Below are positions 8,572-17,665 of a stretch of 64,000 nucleotides of DNA, piece after piece. The DNA lies in NCBI RefSeq assembly GCF_900104455.1, contig NZ_FNHB01000007.1:1-64000 (forward strand), written 5' to 3'. The notes beneath the pieces are model-generated. The model made no database searches and had not been told where the DNA came from. It was given only the letters and a program-made list of their open reading frames with translations. The DNA comes from Dendrosporobacter quercicolus (lineage in GTDB: Bacteria; Bacillota; Negativicutes; DSM-1736; Dendrosporobacteraceae). The translations under genes were made by a program, and so were the position numbers. How positions within the stretch are numbered: the stretch's first letter is position 1; each line of letters starts with the position of its first letter.

Positions 8572-9387
8572 GTGCATAATGCTGTTGATTTAACGCCGCC
8601 GGCAGCCAACCCTGGGCATACTTATATGATGATATTCTATCATGATGAAATTGCCGTTAAGAACGGGAATGGCAGGCCGAAACTTCCATCAGTGCTGGAT
8701 GTGATAAACTGGAGTATTGAAGTGGCTGACGCACAGTATGTTGGCTCGCTGAACGGAGCCGGCTGTTATGGAATGATATTGCGCAGTCCGGTCAAATTAG
8801 CCGGAGGCTGCTTTGAAAAACTGGCCCAACTGCCGGGCCGTATCGGCAGTCAGGCGCTAGAGCTGGCATTTCGGGCTTTTCATATTATCAACTGGGCAAA
8901 AAGCGCTGATTTTTGCGGCCGCTGCGGCGAAAGAATGCTGGTTGCGTCCGCATCCCGGGCTTTTGCCAGGCAATGCGCCGCCTGTGGTTGTACCATTTAT
9001 CCGCGCATTTCCCCGGCTGTTATTGTAGCCGTTGTGAAAGAAGATAAAATTTTGCTGGCCCGGCCGAACCGTTTTCCGCCGCTGCACCACAGTGTGCTGT
9101 CCGGTTTTATCAATCCGGGGGAAACTCTGGAAAACTGCGTGCGGCGGGAACTGCGGGAGGAAGTGGGGATCGTGGTTGACCAGATCCGATATTTCGGCAG
9201 TCAGCCCTGGCCATTTCCTGATGTTTTAATGATTGCTTTTACGGCGCGTTATGTGAGCGGCGAAATTGCCGTGAATCAGAGCGAAATTTTATCGGCCGGT
9301 TGGTTCTCAGCGGATAATCTGCCTGCTATCCCGGCGTACGGCGGAATTGCCAGGCAGTTGATCGACTGGTTTGCCAACAAGGATTGA
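8572..9387 (+). CDS. NADH pyrophosphatase NudC-like Nudix hydrolase (copy 2)
   Basis: A 271-residue paralogue of the enzyme at 3136-3993. GTG 8572 is chosen because AGGTGG lies 9 bp upstream and because translation then begins like copy 1 (residues NAVDLTPP against NAVKAPEP). It has the four-Cys ribbon (CGRCGERM ... CAACG), the Nudix box GFINPGETLENCVRRELREE and the SQPWPFP signature of NudC. Substrate preference may differ from copy 1, since the N-terminal domain is divergent. It converges on ilvA. Confidence 0.9.
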   Translation: MHNAVDLTPPAANPGHTYMMIFYHDEIAVKNGNGRPKLPSVLDVINWSIEVADAQYVGSLNGAGCYGMILRSPVKLAGGCFEKLAQLPGRIGSQALELAFRAFHIINWAKSADFCGRCGERMLVASASRAFARQCAACGCTIYPRISPAVIVAVVKEDKILLARPNRFPPLHHSVLSGFINPGETLENCVRRELREEVGIVVDQIRYFGSQPWPFPDVLMIAFTARYVSGEIAVNQSEILSAGWFSADNLPAIPAYGGIARQLIDWFANKD

Positions 9388-9406
9388 CGGGGACGGTATG
9401 CGGTTA

Positions 9407-10654
9407 TCAGTAAATTTTTTGAATTTCGATGCCGTTGCGCTGAAAGGCGTCTTCTATTTCCGCGACATGGCTGTGTCCGTTGGTTTCTACCGTTACTTCC
9501 AGCTGAACCTGCTTAAAGCTGTCCATTACCTTGGACTGATTATGATCCAGCTTAATTACATTGGCATTTAATGCCGAGATGATTTTAGCCACATGCAGTA
9601 ATTCCCCCGGCTTATCCGGCAAATTAATGGTAAAGCAAAACAGTCTGCCTCTGAATACCAGCGCTTTATTGATAATCGCGGAAATCGTTAAAATATCAAT
9701 ATTGCCGCCGCTGACCAGGCAAACAACTTTTTTGTTTTTAGAGGATATTTTTTTCAACCCGGCTAAGGAAAGAGCTCCTGCGCCTTCGACAATCAGCTTA
9801 TGCTTTTCGATGAGCAGCAATATTGCTTCAGCAATATCAAAATCAGAAACCGAAATGATTTCATCGACAAACGCTCTGATCAATTCAAACGTCAGGCTGC
9901 CCGGACGTTTTACCGCGGCGCCATCGGCTATGGTATCCACTGCTGCCAGCTCCGTTACCTGATTGAGCGCCAGAGAGGCTTTCATACAACAGGCGCCTTC
10001 CGGCTCAACGCCGATCACCTTGATGGACGGTTTTAATGTTTTTGCCGCAAAGGCTATGCCGCTGGCCAGCCCCCCTCCGCCGATCGGCACCAGGATTTCG
10101 TCAACATCTTCCAGTTGCTGCAAAATCTCCAAAGCGATTGTTCCCTGGCCAATGATGACATCCAAATCATCGAACGGGTGCACAAAAACATAATTATGTA
10201 CAGCTTCAAGCTCTCTTGCTTTCTTGTAAGCCTCATCATAGCTGTCACCGAATAATACTACATTGGCGCCATAATTCCTGGTGGCTTCCACCTTAATGAT
10301 GGGGGTGGTCGCAGGCATCACCACAGTTGCTGTAATGCCCAGCAGCTGTGCCGCAAAACCGATTCCCTGCGCATGATTTCCCGCGGACGAAGCAATAACG
10401 CCTCTGCTTTTTTCGGCATCATTTAGCCGGCTTAGTTTATGAAACGCCCCGCGGATTTTGAATGCCCCCGTAACCTGCAGGTTCTCGGGTTTAATGAACA
10501 CAGTATTGCCGCTCTCGCTGCTAAAAACCGGGCTTTCAATAAGTTCGGTCTTTTTTAACACATAATCCAGTTTTTTTGCCGCAGCAAAAACATCGTTAAT
10601 GGACACACCGGCATCACCCAGCTTAAATATACTGTTATTTTGCTTCGTCATCAT
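9407..10654 (-). CDS. ilvA: Threonine ammonia-lyase (threonine deaminase) with ACT domain
   Basis: A PLP enzyme of 415 residues that converts threonine to 2-oxobutyrate, the first step towards isoleucine. The PLP lysine is in KPENLQVTGAFKIRGAFHKL, the phosphate-binding glycine loop is PIGGGGLASG, and an SAGNHAQG motif lies near residue 88. A C-terminal ACT regulatory domain begins near residue 340 (TINLPDKPGELLHVA). Two ATG codons overlap the start region, 4 and 7 bp after GGAGG, so the start is 10654 or 10651. Transcription is under a T-box leader at 10728-10990. Confidence 0.93.
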   Translation of the reverse strand: MMTKQNNSIFKLGDAGVSINDVFAAAKKLDYVLKKTELIESPVFSSESGNTVFIKPENLQVTGAFKIRGAFHKLSRLNDAEKSRGVIASSAGNHAQGIGFAAQLLGITATVVMPATTPIIKVEATRNYGANVVLFGDSYDEAYKKARELEAVHNYVFVHPFDDLDVIIGQGTIALEILQQLEDVDEILVPIGGGGLASGIAFAAKTLKPSIKVIGVEPEGACCMKASLALNQVTELAAVDTIADGAAVKRPGSLTFELIRAFVDEIISVSDFDIAEAILLLIEKHKLIVEGAGALSLAGLKKISSKNKKVVCLVSGGNIDILTISAIINKALVFRGRLFCFTINLPDKPGELLHVAKIISALNANVIKLDHNQSKVMDSFKQVQLEVTVETNGHSHVAEIEDAFQRNGIEIQKIY

Positions 10655-10727
10655 TTACCTCCATTGGTGTTGAATATAAACAGAATTACGCTCTAACCGG
10701 AGCGCGTGCGGTTGTTAAAATACAAAC

Positions 10728-10990
10728 AAAAAAACCCGTCCTTGAAAATATTCAAGGACGAGCTGTTTTACCCGCGTTACCACCTTTATTGCATAACATG
10801 CCGCTTCAGTTCTATCAAACCTAAGCCAGATAACGCGGCTACCCCGGTATTTCTTACTGAATTTCAGAAATACAGTTCCGGAGGGATCTTCAACCACCGC
10901 TCATTGATGACTTTCACCAAACGTCAACTCTCTGCAAATTCGCCAGTGGGTTACTTACTCCATCATTACTATTTTTACTATGCTTTGAAA
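10728..10990 (-). ncRNA. T-box riboswitch leader of ilvA
   Basis: On the reverse strand the leader carries AGAGAG (specifier-stem side), a GGTGAAAG box, the T-box AGGTGGTAACGCGGG (read from about 10793 to 10779) and a terminator: CCGTCCTTGAA and its complement at 10734-10761 followed by a T run. The likely specifier is ATC (Ile) at 10887-10885, within the loop sequence GAAGATCCC. This would make the RNA sense uncharged tRNA-Ile, as suits threonine deaminase. T-box identity is secure. The specifier call is tentative because it rests on reading the loop by eye. Confidence 0.9.
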
Positions 10991-11246
10991 TGAATTCTAA
11001 CACTATTTGCTTACAAATGTCAATATGCATTTTGCAGCTGGTAAAATGATCGTTTTTGGAATAAATGAATTTCAGACTAGCGGAAACATCTGGCTAAATT
11101 ACGGCCTGTTTTACTGGTTAAACGCCTGTTGGGTGATGGACTTGATCTACTGATTTGTTTAGATGATCAAAATCAATCCGGCAGGGATTGGACGGCAGGC
11201 CAGCGAAAACAGTGATAGCATAAAATGCCGTCTGGAGGCCGGGTGT

Positions 11247-12137
11247 ATGGAATTAAGGCAGATCGAATATTTTTGCATGGTTGGCAAGCTGAATAGTTTT
11301 ACCAGAGCGGCTGAACAATTGCATATTGCTCAGCCTTCAATTACGCAGGCGATCCGTAAGCTGGAGCAGGAGCTGGGGGTACAACTGTTTGATCGCAGTA
11401 AAAAGCGGGCCTTGCTTACGGCTGAAGGAAAGGCCTTTTGGGACAGAATGGAGCTTTGGCTCAATGACCTGGCGCAAGCCGTTCAAGAGGTTCAGGATTT
11501 TAAAAACTTACGCAAAGGCACATTTAAGGTTGGCATTCCGCCAATGATTGAGGCCTATCTGTTTCCCGAAATATTCTCCAGTTTTAAGCAGCAGCAGCCC
11601 GGTTTGAACCTGATTGCCTTTGAGGAAAGTTCTTCGCTGGAGGCTGCGGTGAAACTGGAGAACAATGAACTTGACCTGGCGATTATTATTTTGCCTGAAA
11701 CCTCGGAGACACTGGATTCTTTGGTCATTGTCCGGGAACAGCTTGTTTTGTGCCTGCACAAGGAGCACTGGCTGGCTAAACGGCAGGCGGCCAAGTTTGA
11801 GCAGCTGAAAAATGAACAGTTTATTCTGCTGAAAGAAGGCGCTTATCAGCACCAGATTGTCATCAGCCGGTGCTTGCGGCAGAATTTTATGCCCAATACC
11901 ATATTTTCGTCAAATCAGATTAAGACCATCAAAGGACTGGTTGCCAATGGACTGGGAATTTCCCTGCTGATGGAGATGGTGGTCCGCAATGACCCCGCGA
12001 TTATTGCTATTCCTTTAGATGAGCCGATTGTTTTTGATATTGGTCTGGCCTGGAAAAAAGATCAATGCCTGTCAACGGCAGCTAAGGCGTTTGTTAAGTT
12101 TATTGAACAGCGGTATACAACTACCGGCGCAGAATAG
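11247..12137 (+). CDS. LysR-family transcriptional regulator
   Basis: A 296-residue LysR protein. The winged HTH at residues 1-60 has MELRQIEYFCMVGKLNSFTR, then AAEQLHIAQPSITQAIRKLE. The effector-binding domain follows from residue 90. ATG 11247 is preferred over upstream in-frame codons because GGAGG lies 9 bp before it and translation then begins exactly at the LysR domain start. Its position directly before the hydroxyacid oxidase operon makes it the likely controller of those genes. The usual arrangement would be divergent, but here both run in the same direction. Confidence 0.88.
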   Translation: MELRQIEYFCMVGKLNSFTRAAEQLHIAQPSITQAIRKLEQELGVQLFDRSKKRALLTAEGKAFWDRMELWLNDLAQAVQEVQDFKNLRKGTFKVGIPPMIEAYLFPEIFSSFKQQQPGLNLIAFEESSSLEAAVKLENNELDLAIIILPETSETLDSLVIVREQLVLCLHKEHWLAKRQAAKFEQLKNEQFILLKEGAYQHQIVISRCLRQNFMPNTIFSSNQIKTIKGLVANGLGISLLMEMVVRNDPAIIAIPLDEPIVFDIGLAWKKDQCLSTAAKAFVKFIEQRYTTTGAE

Positions 12138-12202
12138 CCACTGAACAATCTGATATGACGTTTGTTCAGTGCTCTAAATGAATACGTTTTAGCGTTAATT
12201 TC

Positions 12203-12242
12203 AACCACAGAACGCTGTCCGGGCGTTTGCTGTGGTTTTTTT
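12203..12242 (+). terminator. Terminator after the LysR gene
   Basis: AACCACAG...CTGTGGTT stem with a TTTTTTT run. Confidence 0.8.
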
Positions 12243-12380
12243 GCAACTTAAATAATGATAGGCGGGCGCTATGATCTTATTGATTATCGATATTTTATTT
12301 CTGATGTATTTCGTGATAAGGTATAAACAGGAGATAAAGTAAGAAAATTTACAATTTTAAGAAAATAATGGAGGAAGCGT

Positions 12381-13772
12381 ATGATTACAGAAGCTGTCAA
12401 AGCGCAAATCCGCAATATTGTGGGGCCGAATAATGCCATTGATTCTACGATTGAGTGCTTTGGATATTCCTATGATTCGTCCTTTGTGCCAATGGCCAAA
12501 GAAAATATACCGGAACTGGTGGTGCTGCCAAGCAGCGTCCAGGAGGTAGCGCAAGTCATGGCAATTGCCAACGCAAATCGGATACCGGTAACGCCGCGCG
12601 GCAGCGCCAGCGGCCGGACCGGGGGCAGCATTCCTGCCGCAGCCGGTATCTCCCTGGCGCTTAACCGGATGAACAGAATCGTGGAGCTGGATGAGCGGAA
12701 TATGATGATAACGGTGGAGGCGGGGGTGAGAACAATTGATATTTATCAGGCCTGTGCGCAAAAGGGGTTGTTTTTTCCGCCTGATCCGGCCAGCTGGAAG
12801 TATTCGACCATTGGCGGCAATGTCGGGGAAAACGCCGGAGGAATGCGGGCGGTAAAATACGGTGTTACCAGCAATTATGTCATGGGACTGGAGGTAGTAC
12901 TGGCTGACGGCACTGTCATCAATACCGGGGGAAAAGCAATGAAAAATGTGACCGGTTATAATCTTACCCAATTAATTACCGGCTCGGAGGGAACACTGGG
13001 GATTATTACCAAGGTGTTGCTGCGATTGATTCCAATGCCCAAAACCCGCAACACAATGCAGCTCATGTTTGGTTCTTTGGCTAACGCCTGTCATACCATT
13101 CATCAGATGTTAATGAGCGGGCTGGTGCCGGCAGCGGCGGAATTAATGGATAAAATAAGCCTGCAGGCGGTAGCGCGTCACCGCAAGCTGGACATCAGCC
13201 CGGGCATTGAAGCCTGCGTAGTATTGGAAATTGACGGTGAAACCAAGGCTGATCTGCAGCAGCAGGCGGAGCGGATTGCGGACATTGCCCGTCGGCTTGA
13301 GGTTATTGAGGTCAGGATTGCCGCTTCAGACGAAGAAGTGGAAGAAATATGGGCGATACGACGGGGCTTAAGTTCAGCCATCGGCGCAATGGCGCCAAAC
13401 CGGTTTGGCGAAGATATTTCGGTGCCGCGTGACGCGTTTCCCAGGGCGGTTGATTTGATCAGGGCAATTGGTGAAAAGTATCAACTGACGATTGCTGTCT
13501 ATGGCCACGCTGGCGACGGCAACATTCATCCGTCCGTACTGTGCGACCTGTCTAAGCCCGGTGAGGAAAAACGGGTTCAGCAGGCGGTAGATGAAATTTT
13601 TGCCGCCGCCTTGTCGGTGGGGGGAACCCTGTCGGGTGAGCATGGCATCGGTCTAACCAAACGGGCTTATCTGGTCAATGCTTTAGGAGAAGCCGGCGTT
13701 CAAACGCTCAAAGCCATCAAACAGGCCCTGGATGCCCAAGGCATTTTGAATCCCGGAAAAATCTGGCAGTGA
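12381..13772 (+). CDS. FAD-dependent 2-hydroxyacid oxidase, GlcD-like (copy 1)
   Basis: A 463-residue FAD-linked oxidase (PCMH/VAO fold). PRGSASGRTGGSIPA is the FAD-binding loop, and GGNVGENAGGMRAVKYGVT follows near residues 150-170. The C-terminal domain has YGHAGDGNIHPSV and the conserved GEHGIG motif, and the protein ends with LNPGKIW. These oxidise glycolate or D-lactate and pass electrons to a partner Fe-S protein. The next gene encodes such a partner 10 bp downstream. GGAGG precedes ATG 12381. Confidence 0.9.
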   Translation: MITEAVKAQIRNIVGPNNAIDSTIECFGYSYDSSFVPMAKENIPELVVLPSSVQEVAQVMAIANANRIPVTPRGSASGRTGGSIPAAAGISLALNRMNRIVELDERNMMITVEAGVRTIDIYQACAQKGLFFPPDPASWKYSTIGGNVGENAGGMRAVKYGVTSNYVMGLEVVLADGTVINTGGKAMKNVTGYNLTQLITGSEGTLGIITKVLLRLIPMPKTRNTMQLMFGSLANACHTIHQMLMSGLVPAAAELMDKISLQAVARHRKLDISPGIEACVVLEIDGETKADLQQQAERIADIARRLEVIEVRIAASDEEVEEIWAIRRGLSSAIGAMAPNRFGEDISVPRDAFPRAVDLIRAIGEKYQLTIAVYGHAGDGNIHPSVLCDLSKPGEEKRVQQAVDEIFAAALSVGGTLSGEHGIGLTKRAYLVNALGEAGVQTLKAIKQALDAQGILNPGKIWQ

Positions 13773-13782
13773 GGAGGCTTTC

Positions 13783-15012
13783 ATGGAGAATTCACTTAAA
13801 AAAAATAACTATTTGCAAGCTGTGCAAACAATTGTAAGTCAGTGCGACCGCTGCGGCTCCTGTCTTACCGTATGTCCCCTGTATGAGGCCAGAGATATTG
13901 AGTCGTCAAGCGCCAGAGGCAAGAACAATATTGCCAGGGGAATACTTGCCGGTGTAATCAAGCCGGACAGAGAAGCGCAGAAGTCGGTTGATTTTTGCCT
14001 GCTGTGCCGGACTTGTATTGAGCATTGTCCCAACAAGGTAAAAACAGATGACGCCATGATTGCTGTGCGGCAGTTTTTGGCCGACCGGAACGGCACGCCG
14101 GGGTTTAAATACAAGGTTTTGGGCGGACTGATGAAAAACCGCCGGCTGGTAAAATTGTCGGCGGGAATGCTTACGGTAATCCGCCGGCTGGGGCTGAGCC
14201 CAATTGTGCCTTATGGCATGGCGCCCCGTGAATTTACCCGCCGGCAATATCTGGCGGCTTTTGCCGGGCCGGCGGCTCTGGGCAGTTTGCCGGCTGCAGC
14301 TCCGGCGGTCATTACCGGCCGGTCGAGGGTGGCCTATTTTAAAGGCTGTGGCATGCAGCTGATGTTTCCTGATGCTGTGCAGGAGAGCATTCAAATTTTG
14401 CGCACCGTCACTGAGCCGCAGTTTGTTGACAATTTATGCTGCGGCTTGCCGCAGCTGGCGCATGGTTTGCGGGCTGATTTTCTGGCAATGGCCAAAGAAA
14501 ATATCATAAGGTTTGCGCAAGCCGATGTTATTGTCGGTGATTGCGCCAGTTGCAGCGGCACACTTAAGCACATCGCCGCTTATCTGGCCGATGATCCGGA
14601 ATGGGCGGAGCGGGCTGCGGCTTTTAGCAGCAAGGTGATGGGACTTAGCGAGTATTTGTTTCAGGCCGGTTACCAGCCGCGCAATCAGAGCAAGGGTAAA
14701 ATAACGTTTCATGAGCCTTGTCATTTAGGGCGGGGACAGGGAATAAAAAACCAGCCGCGTGAATTGCTTAAGGCAGCAGGAAATTTTGTTGAAATGGCCG
14801 CCGCAAATAGCTGCTGTGGCGGCGCCGGATCCTTTCATGTGGATTATCCGGAGATTGCCGGCGATATTCTGGGCAAAAAGCAGCGAAGCATTGAAGCTTC
14901 CGGCGCTCAAATTGTGGTGTCGGAGTGTCCGACCTGTCTGGTACAGCTTAATAAAGCGGCGCTGAACAGCGGGGGTAAATTCAGGGCAATGCATATTAGC
15001 CAGGTCTTGTAA
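13783..15012 (+). CDS. Fe-S oxidoreductase subunit with CCG domains, GlcF-like
   Basis: A 409-residue protein. Two [4Fe-4S] binding motifs lie at the N-terminus: CDRCGSCLTVCP near residues 20-31, and CLLCRTCIEHCP near residues 68-79. Two cysteine-rich CCG domains follow, with NLCCGLPQLAHG, NSCCGGAGSFH and SECPTCLVQL. This is the electron-transfer partner of GlcD-type oxidases. It sits 10 bp after the GlcD-like gene, with GAGGAGG as ribosome site, and the two most likely form one complex that delivers electrons from a hydroxyacid to the quinone pool or a ferredoxin/flavoprotein acceptor. Confidence 0.9.
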   Translation: MENSLKKNNYLQAVQTIVSQCDRCGSCLTVCPLYEARDIESSSARGKNNIARGILAGVIKPDREAQKSVDFCLLCRTCIEHCPNKVKTDDAMIAVRQFLADRNGTPGFKYKVLGGLMKNRRLVKLSAGMLTVIRRLGLSPIVPYGMAPREFTRRQYLAAFAGPAALGSLPAAAPAVITGRSRVAYFKGCGMQLMFPDAVQESIQILRTVTEPQFVDNLCCGLPQLAHGLRADFLAMAKENIIRFAQADVIVGDCASCSGTLKHIAAYLADDPEWAERAAAFSSKVMGLSEYLFQAGYQPRNQSKGKITFHEPCHLGRGQGIKNQPRELLKAAGNFVEMAAANSCCGGAGSFHVDYPEIAGDILGKKQRSIEASGAQIVVSECPTCLVQLNKAALNSGGKFRAMHISQVL

Positions 15013-15081
15013 CCGCTTGGACTTGCAGGGCAGCGGCGGAACTACCTGAGCGACAAAATAGTAGTGAAGGAGGCAATTGAT

Positions 15082-16341
15082 ATGATCTGGATCGGTGGTT
15101 TCATTATCATCCTGACCTTGGCGGCAATCATCAAACGTTATGAAACACGGCTGGTATTATTTCTGGCCGGGCTGGCAATGGCGCTGGTGGCTGGCAGACC
15201 GCTGGAAGCCATGGATGCCTTTGCCAAAGCAATGGTGAACCAGGGGCTGGTAACAACAATCTGTACGGTGATGGGATTTTCCTATGTAATGAAAACGACC
15301 GGCTGTGACAGTCATCTGGTCAACTGCCTGACCTCGCTGTTAAAGCGGGTCAAGTTTCTGCTGATACCAGGTTCGGTGGCGTTAACCTGGGTGCTGAATA
15401 TCGCTCTGCCGAGTACGGCCGGCTGCGCAGCGGCCGTTGGCGCTGTCCTGATACCAATGCTGGTCCGGTCGGGCGTCCATCCGGCAATGGCGGCCGCCTG
15501 TGTAATGGGAGGGACTTTCGGCAGTACGTTAAGTCCCGGTCTTGTTCACAATCCGTTTGTCGCCAAACTGGCCAATGTCGATGTCATGACCGTCATTGCC
15601 GGACATACTCCGGCCGTATTTGCGGCGCTGGTCATTTCCGCAGCCAGCCTGACCACAGTCTGTTATTTTCGCCAAGAAGGTCCCAGCGCTCAACGGGCGG
15701 CGGCTTTTGGCGCTGATGAGGAAAAATTCAAGGTCAATCCGGTCAAGGCGGCAGTGCCGGTGGTACCATTGGCGCTGCTGGTATTAGGCAGCAAAATGGT
15801 TGGTGTTATTCCGCCGGTTACTGTGCCGCAGGCGATGCTTATGGGAGCTATGCTGGGATTTGTTGTAACCTGGCAGGATCCGCAGGAAATATCACGGAGC
15901 TTTTTTAAAGGCATGGGAGAATCCTATGCTGAAATCATCGGCATTATTATTGCAGCAGCCGTTTTTACCCAGGGATTGGAAATCATCGGGTTAACCGGCG
16001 CACTGATCGAAAAAATGAAACAATCCGAGGATATTGCCTTATATGCGGCCTCTTTCGGTCCGTATCTGCTGGCTATTTTAAGCGGTTCCGGCGATGCCGC
16101 CGCTCTGGCGTTCAACGGGGCTGTTACACCTCATGCCGTCCAATTCGGCTTTACCATCACCGACATGGGCTCGCTGGCAACCATATCAGGCGCGTTAGGC
16201 CGAACAATGTCGCCGGTAGCCGGTGCAACCATCGTTTGTGCAACGCTGGCCGCCGTAAGTCCAATCGAAATTGCCAAACGGACGGCACCCGGCATGGGTA
16301 TTGCACTCATCGCTATGATCATTATTTTTGCAATGAAATAG
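15082..16341 (+). CDS. DcuC/DUF401-type anaerobic carboxylate carrier
   Basis: A membrane protein of 419 residues with about 11-12 helices. It has the paired motifs of the DcuC-like IT-superfamily: ALPSTAGCAAAVGAVLIP in the first half and SGSGDAAALAFNGAVTPH in the second. GTFGSTLSPGLVHNPFVAK lies between them. ATG 15082 is preceded by GAAGGAGG at a proper distance. It closes the operon with the GlcD/GlcF-like pair and therefore probably imports their hydroxyacid substrate. Its last 20 bp overlap the convergent aminotransferase gene. Confidence 0.83.
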   Translation: MIWIGGFIIILTLAAIIKRYETRLVLFLAGLAMALVAGRPLEAMDAFAKAMVNQGLVTTICTVMGFSYVMKTTGCDSHLVNCLTSLLKRVKFLLIPGSVALTWVLNIALPSTAGCAAAVGAVLIPMLVRSGVHPAMAAACVMGGTFGSTLSPGLVHNPFVAKLANVDVMTVIAGHTPAVFAALVISAASLTTVCYFRQEGPSAQRAAAFGADEEKFKVNPVKAAVPVVPLALLVLGSKMVGVIPPVTVPQAMLMGAMLGFVVTWQDPQEISRSFFKGMGESYAEIIGIIIAAAVFTQGLEIIGLTGALIEKMKQSEDIALYAASFGPYLLAILSGSGDAAALAFNGAVTPHAVQFGFTITDMGSLATISGALGRTMSPVAGATIVCATLAAVSPIEIAKRTAPGMGIALIAMIIIFAMK

Positions 16342-17527
16342 TCAGGCTTAGCTTTTTTAATCGTTCGATGGCGGCTGTTAATACTTCTTCCTGTTTACAA
16401 AAGGCAAATCTCAGCCAAAGTTTTTTTCCGGCCGGATGTCCGTTGGGGTAAAAAGCAGATAAAGGACGGGCGGACACGCCAATATGGGCAGTCAGATATT
16501 TCGCAAATGCAAGATCATCGTCCCAGCCCAGGCCGGAGAAGTCCGCCAGTAAGAAATAACCTCCTTCCGGCGCCAGGCAGGGAATTTCCAGCTCGGCCAA
16601 GCCCGCTGCCAGCACCGCCAGTCTTGCGGTATAAGACTTTCTTAATTCCAGGTAGTATTCTTCCCGGCTGCGGATGGCTTCGACCATGCCCAGCTGCAGG
16701 GGAAGAGCAGAATTTAATACCAAACAGCTGTGCGCCGTTCGAATACCCTGGGTTAGCTCCGGCGGCGCGATCACATAGCCAAGCCGCCAGCCGGTAACGC
16801 TGTAGGTTTTTGAAAAACCGTTGGTGATGATTGTCCGCAAACGCATTCCGGGCAGCTGCCAAATGGCCGGGGGGGCTTCTTTGGTAAAATAGATTTCATC
16901 ATAAATTTCATCGGTAATGACCAGCAAATCATATTTTTGGCTTAACTCAGCGACTCCCCGGATTTCTGCATCGGTAAAGATCCGGCCGGAAGGATTATGC
17001 GGCGAGTTGAACACGATGGCTTTGGTACGCGGGGTGATTGCCGTTTCAAGGCGTTGTTTATCCAGGTGAAAGTGCGGCGCTGTCAATTCCACATAAACAG
17101 GTATTCCGCCGGCTAAGCATACATTCCCGGTATAGGCGGGAAATGCCGGCGTTAAAATAATCACCTCATCGCCCGGATTGATGACGGCCAGCAGTGTGGC
17201 TGCAAGACTTTCCGTTACGCCATTGCAAATGGTAATTTCCTGTTCGGCGTCATAGCGGATTTGGGTTTTTTGGTGTAATCTTTGGGAAATTCCGGCTCGT
17301 AATTCAAGGATTCCCTGAGCGGGCGCATATTGGTTAAAATCGTCCTGTATCGCCTGTATTGCGGCGTCTTTGAACGTTTTTTCCGCCGGAAAGTCAGGTT
17401 TGCCGCCGCCCAGATCAATTGCCTGATGCCGGACCGACAGATCGGCAAGCTCTTTGAAGCTTGGCAGCGCAATCCGGTGAATGCGTTCGGATAATACCCC
17501 TTCAGGCTTTCCTTGGTTGCGTGTCAT
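16322..17527 (-). CDS. Class I/II PLP aminotransferase
   Basis: A 401-residue fold-type I aminotransferase. Residues LGGGKPDFP are near the N-terminus, NSPHNPSGRI near residue 170, DEIYDEIYF near residue 205, and the PLP lysine is in NGFSKTYSVTGWRLGY. This pattern fits the aspartate/methionine/kynurenine aminotransferase group (PatA, YbdL/MalY-like). AAGGAA precedes ATG 17527. It is the last gene of a reverse-strand group after an ABC transporter and GlcD copy 2. Together they suggest transport of an amino acid or sulfonate-like compound, followed by transamination or oxidation of the hydroxy/oxo acid. Confidence 0.85.
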   Translation of the reverse strand: MTRNQGKPEGVLSERIHRIALPSFKELADLSVRHQAIDLGGGKPDFPAEKTFKDAAIQAIQDDFNQYAPAQGILELRAGISQRLHQKTQIRYDAEQEITICNGVTESLAATLLAVINPGDEVIILTPAFPAYTGNVCLAGGIPVYVELTAPHFHLDKQRLETAITPRTKAIVFNSPHNPSGRIFTDAEIRGVAELSQKYDLLVITDEIYDEIYFTKEAPPAIWQLPGMRLRTIITNGFSKTYSVTGWRLGYVIAPPELTQGIRTAHSCLVLNSALPLQLGMVEAIRSREEYYLELRKSYTARLAVLAAGLAELEIPCLAPEGGYFLLADFSGLGWDDDLAFAKYLTAHIGVSARPLSAFYPNGHPAGKKLWLRFAFCKQEEVLTAAIERLKKLSLTISLQK

Positions 17528-17562
17528 GTGTTTTCCTTCTTTCTGTCCTTGTTTTTAAGCCG

Positions 17563-17596
17563 ATGAAGGCCGAAACAGCACTGTTTCGGCCTTCAT
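17563..17596. terminator. Hairpin between GlcD copy 2 and aminotransferase
   Basis: ATGAAGGCCGAAACAG pairs with CTGTTTCGGCCTTCAT around CA. The T tract is weak on both strands, so it could be a terminator, processing site or mRNA stabiliser. Confidence 0.5.
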
Positions 17597-17665
17597 TCTA
17601 TTTTGGCCGCGAAGGCCGGGGGCGCATAAGATCAAGTGTTTTTGGCCGTCGCCTGCAGCACCGGC

